From the NCBI GenBank assembly GCA_027943245.1, contig JANDJZ010001751.1:186001-250000 (forward strand): DNA of 64,000 nucleotides. The letters are read 5' to 3'. The position numbers were made by a program, and so were the translations under genes. The notes below the pieces were generated by a model. The model was not told the origin of the DNA and searched no databases. It saw only the letters and a program-made list of their open reading frames with translations. Position 1 is the first letter of the stretch. The number at the start of each line of letters is the position of its first letter. The DNA is from Acanthamoeba sp. SK_2022b (taxonomy: Eukaryota; Discosea; Longamoebia; Acanthamoebidae). Below are positions 9,816 through 18,747 of the stretch, one piece after another.

Positions 9816-11339
9816 TTACGGCGCGTCGGTAATGCGTGGGGCGGACGAAGGGGTTTCCCGTGCGGGGTGGCGGAGAAAGAGAAAGATAATGACGGCGGAC
9901 GCCAGCGTCGTCAGGGCGAGTAGGTACAGCAGATTCTGGAAAGCCAGTTCGTAGGCGTGCTTCAGCCGTGCGGCGTCCGCATTGAGCAGGGCGGTCGCCC
10001 GCGGCATATCCCCCATGGCCAGGGCGTGCGCGCCGGCGGCGTTTGCGGTTGGGGGAGCGAGATGGCGCCCAACCAACAAGGCCAACAGGGCACCGACGAT
10101 CGCCAATGCAATGCCTTCCCCCGCGACGCGAACGGTGCTGAAAATGCCGGTCGCCATGCCCGCTCGCTCTCGCGGCACGACGCTGACGGCTAAACCGTCC
10201 ATCAATCCCCAGGGCAAGCTGATACCGCAACCGATGGTCAGCATCGGTAGCAGTAGCCGCGCGAGCGATTGCCCCGGCGCATAGTGCGCCAGCCATGCCA
10301 GCCCGGCGGCGCAAATCAACAAGCCTAGGCTGGAAACGGCGCCGGCGGAAAAGCGGTGAGCGAATGCCCCGGTCAGCAGCGGCAGCGCCAGCATTGGCGC
10401 GGACAACGTCAGCATCATCATGCCGGTTTCCACGGTGCCGTAACCCTCGATGCCGATAAATCGGAGGGGAAGCAGCACCAGCAACACCACGTACGAATAG
10501 GCCGGCGCTGCCGCCAACAGCTGTACGCCGACAAAGCGCGGGTAGCGAAACAGCGACAGATCGAGCATCGGCCGAGCGGTGCGGCGTTCTATCAGGATAA
10601 AAGCCAGCATAAACAGCAGCGCGCCGGTCAGCGGCCTAATGACTTGCGCGCTGCTCCAGCCGCTGTCGGGCGCCAGCAGCACGGCGTAAGTCAACAGCGA
10701 CAGCGCCAGCGTAAAGACGATGGCGCCGGGCCAATCGAGGCGAGAGGCGGCAGGATCGCGCGATTCGGGCATATCGCGCTGGCCGCTGAACAACGCAATG
10801 GCGCTGAGCAGCGCCAGGCAGAGAAAAAGCGCGCGCCAGCCGAAGAGCTGCGTCAGCGTGCCGGCCAGCAGCGGACCGAATGCCAGCCCGATGCCGAACG
10901 TGGTGCCCAGTAGGCTGAAGGCCTTGCTTCTCTCCGGCCCGTTAAATACCTGGGCCAGGCTTGCGGTTCCGCCGGCCAGTGCGGCCGCGGCGGAGATGCC
11001 TTGCAGCGCGCGTATCGCGTCGAAGGACATAATGTCTTGCGCCGCGCTCATGAGCAGAGCGCTGAGCGCGAGCGCCGCCAATCCACAGATAAACACGCGC
11101 TTGCGGCCAAAACGATCGGCGAGCGCTCCGGCGAGCATCAGGCTGCAGCCGAAGGTCAGCATAAACGCGTTGGTGACCCAACTGAGCGCGACCAGTCCGC
11201 CGCCCAAATCTTTGGCGATTGCGGTGAGCGCGACTGCGGGGCCGGTAAAGCTCAGCGGCATGATCAGGCCCGCGAGACACACGGAAAAGAGTATGAGCCA
11301 GCGCTGCGGGGGCACATTCCGGGATGGATGAGCGTTCAT
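9816..11339 (-). CDS. MFS drug-efflux transporter, DHA2 (14-TMS) type
   Basis: A 507-residue protein of the major facilitator superfamily with about 14 predicted membrane helices, which suggests the drug:H+ antiporter-2 group (EmrB/QacA/SmvA-like). The cytoplasmic loop after helix 2 has motif A (GALADRFGRKR), and the helix-4/5 region has the Gly/Ala-rich motif ALAGGTASLAQ. The substrate cannot be deduced. The start at 11337-11339 has a good AGGAAT ribosome site; the frame extends further upstream, but that part overlaps the divergent promoter region. It is divergent from a LysR regulator at 11455, so control by that protein is likely (inference). In E. coli this position beside gmk is occupied by ligB. 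Confidence 0.85.
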   Translation of the reverse strand: MNAHPSRNVPPQRWLILFSVCLAGLIMPLSFTGPAVALTAIAKDLGGGLVALSWVTNAFMLTFGCSLMLAGALADRFGRKRVFICGLAALALSALLMSAAQDIMSFDAIRALQGISAAAALAGGTASLAQVFNGPERSKAFSLLGTTFGIGLAFGPLLAGTLTQLFGWRALFLCLALLSAIALFSGQRDMPESRDPAASRLDWPGAIVFTLALSLLTYAVLLAPDSGWSSAQVIRPLTGALLFMLAFILIERRTARPMLDLSLFRYPRFVGVQLLAAAPAYSYVVLLVLLPLRFIGIEGYGTVETGMMMLTLSAPMLALPLLTGAFAHRFSAGAVSSLGLLICAAGLAWLAHYAPGQSLARLLLPMLTIGCGISLPWGLMDGLAVSVVPRERAGMATGIFSTVRVAGEGIALAIVGALLALLVGRHLAPPTANAAGAHALAMGDMPRATALLNADAARLKHAYELAFQNLLYLLALTTLASAVIIFLFLRHPARETPSSAPRITDAP

Positions 11340-11380
11340 GGGCGATTCCTGATGCGGTGGTTTCGATGGGTATGGATGAT

Positions 11381-11415
11381 AAATAAGACTGAATAGGTTA
11401 AAAATAAGGCTGAAT
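11381..11415. promoter_or_regulatory. Tandem 14-bp repeats in the MFS/LysR divergent region (putative operator)
   Basis: AAATAAGACTGAAT (11381-11394) and AAATAAGGCTGAAT (11402-11415) match at 13 of 14 positions and are spaced by exactly 21 bp, two turns of the helix. They lie between the two divergent starts (11339 and 11455). LysR-type regulators bind two adjacent sites on one DNA face, so this is a plausible operator; not proven. Confidence 0.5.
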
Positions 11416-11454
11416 TCCACACTTTCAGGACAAAAACGCTCTAATGGGGGCCAT

Positions 11455-12351
11455 ATGGAAAGTTTGAGCGGGCTGCTGGCGTTTGTTCGCGCTGCCGAAT
11501 CGTGCAGCTTTGTCGCTGCTGGGGAGCGATTGGGGGTGTCGGCCTCGGCGGTGGGTAAAAGCGTGGCGCGGCTGGAGGCGTCGTTGGGCGTTAGGCTGTT
11601 CAACCGCAGCACCCGGCGCATCAATTTGACGGAGGAAGGGGCGCTATTTTACGAACGCTGCCGGCGTATTGTTAGTGATATCGAGAACGCTGAAGCCGAG
11701 ATGGCACGTATTTCAGAGGCGCCGCGCGGCAAGCTGCGCGTCAGCATGCCTGCCATCGGTTACCGCATGCTGGTGCCGCTGTTGGCTGATTTTACCGCGC
11801 GTTATCCTGAGATTGAGTTGGATGTGGACTTCAACGATCGCATCGCGGATCTGATCGCCGAGGGCGTTGATGTGGCGGTTCGCGGCGGAGAGCTGGCTGA
11901 TTCCCGCCTGATGGCGCGGCGTCTTGGACCGTTTCGCCAGGTTTTGGTCGGCGCGCCGGACTACTTCCGCCGGCGCGGAACGCCGTTGAAACCGACGGAT
12001 CTGCTCGAGCATGCTTGTTTGCGTTATCGCTTCCCGGGCGGGCAGCAGTTGCAGGCGTGGCGGCTGAGCGCCGACGATGAGGCGCTGTCGTTAAGGTTGC
12101 CGGTGACGATGAGTTTCAGCAGCGTTGAGGCGCTAATCCATGCGGCGCAGCAGGGATTGGGCATCGCCTACCTGCCGGATTTCACTTTGAGCCAGGCCCT
12201 GCGCGGCGGGCAGCTGACGGCGGTGCTGCAAGACAGCACGCCCGAGCGCGGCGCGTTTTCTGCCGTGTGGCCCTCTAACCGGCACATGTTGCCGAAAGTC
12301 CGGGTGTTCGTGGATTATCTGGCGCGGTACATGCTGCCGGACGATCAGTGA
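11455..12351 (+). CDS. LysR-family transcriptional regulator
   Basis: A 298-residue LysR-type protein. Residues 1-60 hold the winged helix-turn-helix ([20 protein letters not shown]) and are followed by the linker helix and an effector-binding domain beginning around residue 90 ([18 protein letters not shown]). The C-terminal domain resembles the large subgroup that includes many regulators of neighbouring oxidoreductases and efflux pumps. The ATG at 11455 follows a GGGGG stretch. It is divergent from the MFS exporter, which it probably controls together with itself. Its last 7 bases overlap the convergent yicG stop. The effector is unknown. Confidence 0.9.
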   Translation: MESLSGLLAFVRAAESCSFVAAGERLGVSASAVGKSVARLEASLGVRLFNRSTRRINLTEEGALFYERCRRIVSDIENAEAEMARISEAPRGKLRVSMPAIGYRMLVPLLADFTARYPEIELDVDFNDRIADLIAEGVDVAVRGGELADSRLMARRLGPFRQVLVGAPDYFRRRGTPLKPTDLLEHACLRYRFPGGQQLQAWRLSADDEALSLRLPVTMSFSSVEALIHAAQQGLGIAYLPDFTLSQALRGGQLTAVLQDSTPERGAFSAVWPSNRHMLPKVRVFVDYLARYMLPDDQ

Positions 12352-12962
12352 TCCGGATGCTGGTAGTTGAACACCGGCAGGCCGAGGCGGAAGCGCAGGG
12401 CGATCAGGCGCGCGCTCAGGCCGGCGACCAGCGTGAGGATCACCACCAGATTGTGCGGCAGGCTGAGGTGCTGCAGGCCGATATACAGCCAGGCGGCGCT
12501 GAAGGAGATGCCGGCGTAGATCTCTTTCTGGAAAACCAGCGGGATACGGTTGCAGAACATATCGCGCAGCACCCCGCCGAAGACGCCGGTGATCACCGCG
12601 GCGATGGCGGCGATAATCGCACTGTGCCCCATATCCAGCGCCACCTGCGCGCCGATGATGGAGAAGACGATCAGGCCGACGGCGTCGAGCACCAGGAACA
12701 GGCGGCGCAGATGGCGCATCAGGGGGGCCACCCAGGTGGTGACGATCGCCGCTATCGCGACGATGACGATGTATTCCGGGTGTTTGACCCAGCCCAATGG
12801 AAAATGCCCGAGCAGCATATCGCGCACCGACCCGCCGCCGATCGCCGTGACCGAAGCGATGATGATCACGCCGAACATGTCCATTTGGCGGCGGCCGGCC
12901 GCCAGCGCGCCGGTCATGGCTTCGGCGGTGATGCCGATGATATAAAGGATGCTCAGTAACAT
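12345..12962 (-). CDS. yicG: YicG, UPF0126/TRIC-like membrane protein
   Basis: A 205-residue inner-membrane protein made of two tandem UPF0126 repeats. The repeats carry the paired motifs [12 protein letters not shown] and [12 protein letters not shown], each with a conserved RD and glycine kink. Members of this family are related to trimeric intracellular cation channels; E. coli YicG has no firm physiological role. The start at 12960-12962 gives the E. coli length; the upstream in-frame extension was rejected. It is convergent with the LysR gene and overlaps its stop. Confidence 0.9.
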   Translation of the reverse strand: MLLSILYIIGITAEAMTGALAAGRRQMDMFGVIIIASVTAIGGGSVRDMLLGHFPLGWVKHPEYIVIVAIAAIVTTWVAPLMRHLRRLFLVLDAVGLIVFSIIGAQVALDMGHSAIIAAIAAVITGVFGGVLRDMFCNRIPLVFQKEIYAGISFSAAWLYIGLQHLSLPHNLVVILTLVAGLSARLIALRFRLGLPVFNYQHPDH

Positions 12963-13215
12963 AAGGGATTCACAGCGTACTTGCGTCAGAATGATGGCCG
13001 GCAGGGTAATCGCCGCCGATGGCGCGCGCCACTGAGTTTTTTTCACTGATGGTGTTTCGGATTAATTTAGCTAATCCAAACTCCGTTTTTATTGCCGATA
13101 ACCAGCCTTTTTTAACATCTGGCTGTTGATAAAAGCATTAGAAATTTCGCGCTGGTTTCCATCGCTGACTATGCTTTTTGCAGCTAATCCTTCAACCGAG
13201 AAACCGAGACTGCAG

Positions 13216-13650
13216 ATGAAAAACTCCCCGAAACTGGCCGCCGGCGCCGTGGTGGCCGCCCTGCTGCTGAGCGGCTGCGTGGCGCCAGGCCATCAGGCTG
13301 TGTCACCTGCTCCGGCTTGCCACACCGGCGATCCGATGATGCAAACAACGCTCTACTTCGGCCTGAATCGCCCGGCGGGGCCGGCGATCACCGCCGCCGA
13401 GTGGCAAACCTTCGTCGACAGCCAGGTGACGCCGCGTTTTAAAGACGGGTTGACGGTCTTTGATGCCAAAGGGCAGTGGCTGGGCCACGACGGCAAGCTG
13501 GCGCGCGAGAACAGCAAGGCGCTGCTGTTGATCCATGCGCCGGGCAAAGAGAGCGAGGCGAATATCGAGGCGCTGCGCAGCGGCTATAAGCAGCAGTTTG
13601 CGCAGGATTCGGTGATGCGGGTGGATGCGCCGGTGTGCGTGGCGTTTTAA
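13216..13650 (+). CDS. DUF3574 lipoprotein
   Basis: A 144-residue predicted lipoprotein. The signal peptide runs over residues 1-19 and ends in the lipobox LLSGC, so the mature protein would start at Cys and be lipidated. The rest matches the DUF3574 pattern as I recall it: a CHTGDPMMQTTLYFGLNRP strand, an EWQTFVDSQVTPRFKDGLTV helix, then a GQWLG turn. The start at 13216 was chosen because it begins the signal peptide; the earlier in-frame ATG at 13126 would bury it. Function unknown. It is a single gene, ended by the hairpin at 13656-13679. Confidence 0.8.
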   Translation: MKNSPKLAAGAVVAALLLSGCVAPGHQAVSPAPACHTGDPMMQTTLYFGLNRPAGPAITAAEWQTFVDSQVTPRFKDGLTVFDAKGQWLGHDGKLARENSKALLLIHAPGKESEANIEALRSGYKQQFAQDSVMRVDAPVCVAF

Positions 13651-13655
13651 AGCGA

Positions 13656-13679
13656 ACTCCCGGCCATGCGGCCGGGAGT
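13656..13679. terminator. Hairpin between DUF3574 gene and nupC-like gene
   Basis: A perfect 10-bp GC-rich stem (13656-13665 with 13670-13679, loop ATGC) lies between the two convergent stop codons. There is no T-run on either side, so termination may be weak or factor-assisted. Confidence 0.6.
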
Positions 13680-13684
13680 GGGGA

Positions 13685-14869
13685 TTACAGCACCAGGCCG
13701 GCGATGGCCGCTGACAGCAGGCTCACCAGCGTCGAGCCATAAACCAGCTTCAGGCCAAAACGGGAAACTACGTTGCCTTGCTGCTCGTTCAGCCCCTTGA
13801 TGGCGCCGGCGACGATGCCGATGGAGGCGAAGTTGGCGAACGACACCAGGAACACCGACAGAATACCTAGCCCGCGGGGCGACAGCTCCGCCGCGATTTT
13901 CTTCAGCTCAATCATCGCCACGAATTCGTTGGCCACCAGCTTGGTCGCCATGATGCTGCCCGCCTTCAGGGCCTCCTCCGCCGGGATGCCGATCAGCCAG
14001 GCCAGCGGATAGAACACATAGCCGAGGATCTGCTGGAAGCTGATGCCGAGCACCGCGGAGAACAGCGCATTGACGGCGGAGATCAGCGCGATAAAGCCGA
14101 TCAGCATCGCCGCGATGATCATCGCAATCTTGAAGCCGGCCAGAATGTACTCGCCCAACATTTCGAAGAAGCTCTGATCTTCATGCAGTTTGTTCAGCTT
14201 CAGCTCCGGCTCGTCTTCGACCTGATACGGGTTGATGATCGACAGAATGATGAAGGTGCTGAACATATTAAGGATCAATGCCGCCACCACGTACTGCGCG
14301 TCGATCATCGACATGTAGGCGCCGACGATGGAGAGCGATACCGTCGACATGGCGGTCGCGGCCATGGTGTACATGCGGCGCGGCGAGATATCGCCGATGA
14401 TGCCTTTATAGGCGATGAAGTTCTCCGACTGCCCCAGCACCAGCGTGCTGACGGCGTTGAACGACTCCAGCTTGCCCATGCCGTTGACCTTGGATAGCAG
14501 GGTGCCGACCAGGCGGATGATCAGCGGCAGGATGCGGAAATGCTGCAAAATGCCGATCAGGGCGGAAATAAAGATGATAGGGCACAAAACGCCGAGGAAG
14601 ATGAACGCCAGGCCATCCTTGCTCATGCCGCCGAACACGAACTCCGATCCTTGGGCGGCGTAGGCGAGCAGGGTGTCGAAGAAGCCGGCGACGTGTTTGA
14701 TCACGCTGAGCCCGCTGGCGGAGTGCAGGAAGAAATAGGCCAGCGCGCCTTCGATCACCAGCAGCTGGATGATATAGCGCAGGCGGATTTTCTTGCGATT
14801 ATTGCTGACCAGCAGCGCCAGGGCGATGATCACCACCAGAGCCATAATAAATTGCAGAATTTGTGGCAT
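13685..14869 (-). CDS. NupC-type concentrative nucleoside transporter
   Basis: A 394-residue CNT-family nucleoside:H+ symporter, very close to E. coli NupC (400). It has the conserved substrate-site stretch [12 protein letters not shown] and the C-terminal [17 protein letters not shown] region, both characteristic of the family. It should import pyrimidine and adenine nucleosides. The start at 14867-14869 was chosen to match NupC; the in-frame ATG at 14908 would add 13 residues. It is not next to the neighbours of E. coli nupC, so it may be a paralogue rather than the orthologue; I therefore give no gene symbol. Confidence 0.85.
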   Translation of the reverse strand: MPQILQFIMALVVIIALALLVSNNRKKIRLRYIIQLLVIEGALAYFFLHSASGLSVIKHVAGFFDTLLAYAAQGSEFVFGGMSKDGLAFIFLGVLCPIIFISALIGILQHFRILPLIIRLVGTLLSKVNGMGKLESFNAVSTLVLGQSENFIAYKGIIGDISPRRMYTMAATAMSTVSLSIVGAYMSMIDAQYVVAALILNMFSTFIILSIINPYQVEDEPELKLNKLHEDQSFFEMLGEYILAGFKIAMIIAAMLIGFIALISAVNALFSAVLGISFQQILGYVFYPLAWLIGIPAEEALKAGSIMATKLVANEFVAMIELKKIAAELSPRGLGILSVFLVSFANFASIGIVAGAIKGLNEQQGNVVSRFGLKLVYGSTLVSLLSAAIAGLVL

Positions 14870-15229
14870 AAACGGTCCGTACGGTTCACGGGCAGAGAAA
14901 AAACACATTTAGCCACAGCATCGACGTCCTTTCATTACCTTGCGTGATAATTAGAACAAAATACTTATGGCATGCGGGATATCTTGCCAAATGTCATCCA
15001 CACGCGCTGTCCGGCAGTTTTTCATAAGCTTCCCGGTGAGCCGGTTCCCCAGGGGCCTGCCGGCTCGCAACCTGATGCAATCACTGTCACTCGCGTGCAA
15101 ACGCCTGGAATCTGGCTCGCAACTGGTGCTTTTTCATGGCGTAAAGCGTGGTTTTCTCGAGGGAGGCAAAGAAAAATGCCTGAACAAGGCGCCATGACCG
15201 GCGCATCTTCTCGGATAAGGAGGCGAACA
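14870..15229. other. Intergenic region between nupC-like gene and HTH-like gene
   Basis: This 360-base spacer must hold two divergent promoters. It includes a hairpin at 15038-15066 (7-bp outer arms GAGCCGG/CCGGCTC), and two strong Shine-Dalgarno sequences in front of in-frame ATGs: GGGAGG at 15161-15166 before ATG 15176, and AAGGAGG at 15217-15223 before ATG 15230. A weak CRP-like half-site pair near 14940 was not convincing. No additional gene was seen. Confidence 0.5.
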
Positions 15230-15619
15230 ATGAATACCGGCATGTTGCTCAGGGCGCTGGCCAACGGGATTAATCCCGACACCGGCGAGCTATTGAGACC
15301 GGCTTCGGCGGCCTGCGCGCCGGAGGCTATCCGCCTGCTGTTCGCGTTGGCCAACGAGTTCGACGGTGAAGCCGAACTGCAGAAAAAAGCCCGGCTGACG
15401 CCGGAGGAGAAGCGGCAGAAGAATCTGGCCGAGGGGCGGCCGGCCAATGCCTACTTCCCTTGGCCGGAAGAGGAAAAGCTGAGGTTGCGCGAGAGCCATG
15501 CGGCCGGGGCGACGCTGGAAGCGCTGAGCGATGAGTTTGAACGCTCAACCTGGAGCATTGCGGTGCAGCTGCAGAAAATGGGGCTGATGGGCGAAGAACA
15601 GGTGGCCGCTTATCGCTGA
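15230..15619 (+). CDS. Small conserved protein with HTH-like C-terminus, function unknown
   Basis: A 129-residue soluble protein starting MNTGMLLRALANGINPDTGE. A charged middle (residues 46-75, rich in K/E/R) is followed by a C-terminal helical segment, roughly residues 83-115, with ESHAAGATLEALSDEFERS, which looks like a helix-turn-helix of the type found in DNA-binding proteins. The start at 15230 has an excellent AAGGAGG site; an in-frame ATG at 15176 also has a good site and would give 147 residues. I recognise no named family. It is a single gene convergent with yicC. Confidence 0.7.
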   Translation: MNTGMLLRALANGINPDTGELLRPASAACAPEAIRLLFALANEFDGEAELQKKARLTPEEKRQKNLAEGRPANAYFPWPEEEKLRLRESHAAGATLEALSDEFERSTWSIAVQLQKMGLMGEEQVAAYR

Positions 15620-15630
15620 GCTGCAGCCAT

Positions 15631-15655
15631 AAAAAAGCCCGCTTGGCGCGGGCTT
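15631..15655 (-). terminator. Intrinsic terminator of yicC
   Basis: An 8-bp GC-rich stem (15635-15642 with 15648-15655) has a run of A at 15631-15636, which is a T-run on the minus strand. It therefore ends the yicC transcript, and can also block read-through from the plus strand. Confidence 0.75.
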
Positions 15656-15674
15656 GATGGCGTGCGGGGCAGGA

Positions 15675-16538
15675 TCACTCGATGTTCTGGATCTGCTCGC
15701 GCATTTGCTCGATCAGCACTTTCAGCTCGATGGCGGACGCGGTGACGTCGGCATTGATTGACTTGGAGGCCAGGGTGTTCGATTCGCGGTTGAACTCCTG
15801 CATCATGAAGTCGAGGCGGCGGCCGACGGCTTCTTTCTTCTTCAGGATGTTGTGCGTCTCTTTCACGTGCGCTTCCAGACGGTCCAGCTCTTCGGCGACG
15901 TCGATGCGCTGCGCCATCAGCACCAGCTCCTGCTCCAGGCGGGTGTTTTCCAGCTGTACCTGCGCCTCTTCCAGCTTGCTGACCAGGCGTTCGCGCTGCC
16001 ATTGCAGGATGTTCGGCATCTGGGCGCGCACTTTGACCACTTCGGCGCTGACGCCGTCGAGGCGTTGTTCAATCAGCGTTTTCAGCGCGGCGCCTTCGCT
16101 TTCGCGTGCGACGATGAAGTCATCCAGCGCGCCGTCCAGCGCCTGCATCAGCTCGGCGCTGATGGCGTCCAGATCCTGCTCCTGCGCGGACATCACGCCC
16201 GGCCAGCGCAGCACGTCGATCGGGTTGATTTCCCCTTCGTCGCTCTGCATTTTCACCCAGTTGGCGGCTTCAACCAGCTGTTTGGCCAGTTTTTCGTTCA
16301 GGATCAGCGAGCTTTGCGCGCTTGGATCCAGTTCGAAACGCAGGTTGCATTCGACTTTGCCGCGGGTCAGGCGGCCACGGATACGTTCACGGATCACCGG
16401 CTCCAGGCTGCGGAATTGTTCCGGCAGGCGGATGTAGGTTTCTAAGTAGCGCTGGTTAACGGAACGCAGCTCCCAGGCTGCGCTGCCCCATTCACCCTTG
16501 ATTTCACGCCGGGCGTAGGCGGTCATGCTGCGGATCAT
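15675..16538 (-). CDS. yicC: YicC-family endoribonuclease
   Basis: A 287-residue YicC/YloC-family protein, starting MIRSMTAYARRE, the same as the E. coli form in length and start. Members are hexameric endoribonucleases; E. coli YicC has been tied to turnover of small RNAs such as RyhB. The long central region (about 150-240) is rich in Glu, Gln and Arg and probably helical, and the C-terminal part has the conserved RRLDFMMQEFNRESNTL motif. It is divergent from rph, a conserved arrangement that puts two RNA-processing enzymes back to back. Confidence 0.92.
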   Translation of the reverse strand: MIRSMTAYARREIKGEWGSAAWELRSVNQRYLETYIRLPEQFRSLEPVIRERIRGRLTRGKVECNLRFELDPSAQSSLILNEKLAKQLVEAANWVKMQSDEGEINPIDVLRWPGVMSAQEQDLDAISAELMQALDGALDDFIVARESEGAALKTLIEQRLDGVSAEVVKVRAQMPNILQWQRERLVSKLEEAQVQLENTRLEQELVLMAQRIDVAEELDRLEAHVKETHNILKKKEAVGRRLDFMMQEFNRESNTLASKSINADVTASAIELKVLIEQMREQIQNIE

Positions 16539-16571
16539 TGATGCGTACCCGTAATAAGAAAAGATGGGGCG

Positions 16572-16627
16572 ATTATAGCGTCGCGGCTGCGGGCAGGATA
16601 GGCATTACGTCACGAAGCCCGTATAAT
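16572..16627. promoter_or_regulatory. Back-to-back promoters for yicC (-) and rph (+)
   Basis: Two perfect TATAAT hexamers lie in the yicC-rph gap: one on the minus strand at 16572-16577, 34 bases before yicC, and one on the plus strand at 16622-16627, 38 bases before rph. The rph element has a fair -35 (TAGGCA, 16599-16604) at 17 bases. The yicC -35 is poor. Assigned by consensus. Confidence 0.5.
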
Positions 16628-16664
16628 GCGCAGCCAATAGTTGATTTGAAGCCGGAGAGAGCCC

Positions 16665-17381
16665 ATGCGTCCTGCAGGCAGAGCACCACAGCAAGTTCGC
16701 CCCCTGACACTGACCCGTCACTATACCAAACACGCTGAAGGTTCAGTGCTGGTTGAGTTTGGCGATACCAAAGTCTTGTGCACCGCCACGGTAGAAGAGG
16801 GCGTTCCGCGCTTCCTGAAAGGCCAGGGGCAAGGTTGGATCACCGCCGAGTACGGTATGCTGCCGCGCTCCACCCACAGCCGCAATGCCCGTGAAGCCGC
16901 CAAAGGCAAGCAGGGTGGCCGCACGCTGGAGATCCAGCGCCTGATCGCGCGCTCGCTGCGCGCCGCGGTGGATCTGAAAAAGCTCGGTGAATTCACCATC
17001 ACCCTCGACTGCGACGTACTGCAGGCCGACGGCGGTACCCGCACCGCCTCCATCTCCGGCGCCTGCGTGGCGCTGGCCGATGCGCTGAACACGCTGGTGG
17101 CCAACGGCAAGCTGAAAGCCAACCCGATGAAGGGCATGGTGGCGGCGGTTTCCGTCGGCATCGTCAATGGCGAAGCGCTGTGCGATCTGGAGTATGTGGA
17201 GGATTCCGCGGCGGAAACCGACATGAACGTAGTGATGATGGAAGATGGCCGCATGATTGAAGTGCAGGGTACCGCCGAAGGCGAGCCGTTCAGCCACGAT
17301 GAGCTGTTGGCGCTATTGGCGCTGGCCCGAGGGGGCATCGAAACCATCTTCCAGGCGCAGAAAGCGGCGCTGGCGGACTGA
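16665..17381 (+). CDS. rph: Ribonuclease PH
   Basis: RNase PH is a phosphate-dependent 3'-to-5' exoribonuclease that trims tRNA 3' ends; it forms a hexamer. The 238-residue protein is complete, starting [20 protein letters not shown] and including the catalytic-ring motifs [15 protein letters not shown] and [20 protein letters not shown]. Unlike the rph-1 allele of E. coli K-12, there is no frameshift near the C-terminus. This matters because translation to the natural stop brings the ribosome next to the pyrE attenuator that starts a few bases downstream. Confidence 0.97.
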   Translation: MRPAGRAPQQVRPLTLTRHYTKHAEGSVLVEFGDTKVLCTATVEEGVPRFLKGQGQGWITAEYGMLPRSTHSRNAREAAKGKQGGRTLEIQRLIARSLRAAVDLKKLGEFTITLDCDVLQADGGTRTASISGACVALADALNTLVANGKLKANPMKGMVAAVSVGIVNGEALCDLEYVEDSAAETDMNVVMMEDGRMIEVQGTAEGEPFSHDELLALLALARGGIETIFQAQKAALAD

Positions 17382-17414
17382 TTTTTTAAGGCGACTGAGA
17401 AGTCGCCTTTTTTA
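17382..17414 (+). promoter_or_regulatory. pyrE attenuator (terminator hairpin after rph)
   Basis: A T-run at 17382-17387 is followed by a 9-bp stem (17388-17396 with 17401-17409, loop GAGA) and a second T-run (17407-17413), ending 64 bases before pyrE. The stem starts right after the rph stop codon. In E. coli this arrangement is the UTP-sensing attenuator: when UTP is low, polymerase slows on the U-rich stretch, the trailing ribosome disrupts the hairpin and pyrE is read. Confidence 0.8.
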
Positions 17415-17477
17415 TGCCCGACGATCGGGCGGCAGTAATGACAAGACCCAAGCAGATTCAGACGAGGAGAAGCAGTA

Positions 17478-18119
17478 ATGAAAGCCTATCAGCGCCAGTT
17501 TATCGAGTTCGCGCTTAACAAGCAGGTATTGAAATTCGGCGAGTTCACCCTGAAGTCCGGCCGCACCAGCCCGTATTTCTTCAATGCCGGCCTGTTTAAT
17601 ACCGGGCGCGATCTTGCGCTGTTGGGGCGCTTCTACGCCGAAGCCCTGATGGACTCCGGCATCGATTTCGACCTGCTGTTTGGCCCGGCCTATAAAGGTA
17701 TTCCTATTGCCACCACTACGGCGGTGGCGTTGGCGGAACACCATGAGCGCGACGTGCCTTACTGCTTTAACCGCAAGGAAGCCAAGACCCACGGCGAAGG
17801 CGGTTCGCTGGTAGGCAGCCCGCTGCAGGGGCGCGTGATGTTGGTAGACGATGTGATCACCGCCGGCACCGCGATCCGCGAGTCGATGGAAATCATCGGC
17901 GCCAGCGGCGCTTCGCTGGCGGGCGTGCTGATCTCCCTCGACCGTCAGGAACGCGGCCGCGCGGATATCTCCGCCATTCAGGAAGTGGAACGCGACTATC
18001 ACTGCAAGGTGATTTCAATCGTGACGCTGAAGGACCTGATCGCCTATCTGGAAGAGAAACCGGAAATGGCGGACCACCTGGCGGCGGTGCGCGCTTACCG
18101 CGAGCAGTACGGGGTGTAA
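17478..18119 (+). CDS. pyrE: Orotate phosphoribosyltransferase
   Basis: PyrE converts orotate and PRPP to orotidine 5'-monophosphate, the fifth step of pyrimidine synthesis. The 213-residue protein has the PRPP-binding loop [13 protein letters not shown] at residues 120-132 and the flexible-loop segment [11 protein letters not shown] at about 99-109. Length equals E. coli PyrE. A GAGGAG site at 17462-17468 precedes the ATG. It is second in the rph-pyrE operon and controlled by the attenuator in the gap. Confidence 0.97.
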   Translation: MKAYQRQFIEFALNKQVLKFGEFTLKSGRTSPYFFNAGLFNTGRDLALLGRFYAEALMDSGIDFDLLFGPAYKGIPIATTTAVALAEHHERDVPYCFNRKEAKTHGEGGSLVGSPLQGRVMLVDDVITAGTAIRESMEIIGASGASLAGVLISLDRQERGRADISAIQEVERDYHCKVISIVTLKDLIAYLEEKPEMADHLAAVRAYREQYGV

Positions 18120-18124
18120 GTAAA

Positions 18125-18146
18125 AACGCCGGGCATGCCCGGCGTT
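18125..18146. terminator. Bidirectional terminator between pyrE and slmA
   Basis: A perfect 10-bp stem (18125-18134 with 18137-18146, loop AT) lies between the convergent stops of pyrE and slmA, with four A upstream and TATCTTTATT downstream. Confidence 0.75.
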
Positions 18147-18150
18147 ATCT

Positions 18151-18747
18151 TTATTGCAGCTGGGCCGCCAACAGCGGCCAGCGGGCGTCAAATTCCTGCG
18201 TTGGGCGATAGCGGAATTCCGAACGCACATAGCGCGACAACATGCCTTCGCAGAAGGCCAGCAGCTGGCTCGCCAGCAGCGTTTCATCGACGATAAAGCC
18301 TTTGCCTTCGCGCAATTTACGCTCTTTCAACACCTGGCGCAGCTGCGCCTCGATGCGTTCGAACAGCTGGTTGATGCGGCCCTGCAGGCGATCCTGTTCA
18401 AACATCAGCGCGTGGCCGGTCATGATGCGCGTCAGCCCCGGGTTGCGTTCCGCAAAGCCCAGAATCAGCAGTAAAATCAGGCGCAGACGATTAAACGTCT
18501 CTTTCTCGTCCTGCAAGATCAGGTTGATGCGGGTGATCAGGCTGTCTTCGATAAACTCGATCAGGCTGTCGAACATCCGTGTCTTGCTGGGGAAATGCCG
18601 ATACAGCGCAGCTTCAGAAACACCCACGTTCGCGGCGAGCTTGGCGGTGGTGATGCGTTGGCTGCCGTCGCTGGACTCCAGCATCTGGGCTAACGCCTGC
18701 AATATTTCCTCGCGCCGATTCCTTTTCGTCTTTTCTTTTTCTGCCAT
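18151..18747 (-). CDS. slmA: Nucleoid occlusion factor SlmA
   Basis: SlmA is a TetR-family DNA-binding protein that, once bound to chromosomal SlmA sites, disrupts FtsZ polymers and so blocks division over the nucleoid. The 198-residue protein has the HTH at about residues 30-55 ([20 protein letters not shown]) and a long helical C-terminal domain. It is nearly identical to the E. coli protein and keeps its place downstream of dut, although here the dut-slmA gap is wider (251 bases) than I recall for E. coli. Confidence 0.96.
   Translation of the reverse strand: MAEKEKTKRNRREEILQALAQMLESSDGSQRITTAKLAANVGVSEAALYRHFPSKTRMFDSLIEFIEDSLITRINLILQDEKETFNRLRLILLLILGFAERNPGLTRIMTGHALMFEQDRLQGRINQLFERIEAQLRQVLKERKLREGKGFIVDETLLASQLLAFCEGMLSRYVRSEFRYRPTQEFDARWPLLAAQLQ

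Noticed and set aside
14920..14970. CRP site in front of the nupC-like gene
   Set aside because: CGTGA-N6-GAACA matches only 7 of 10 key positions; too weak to report.
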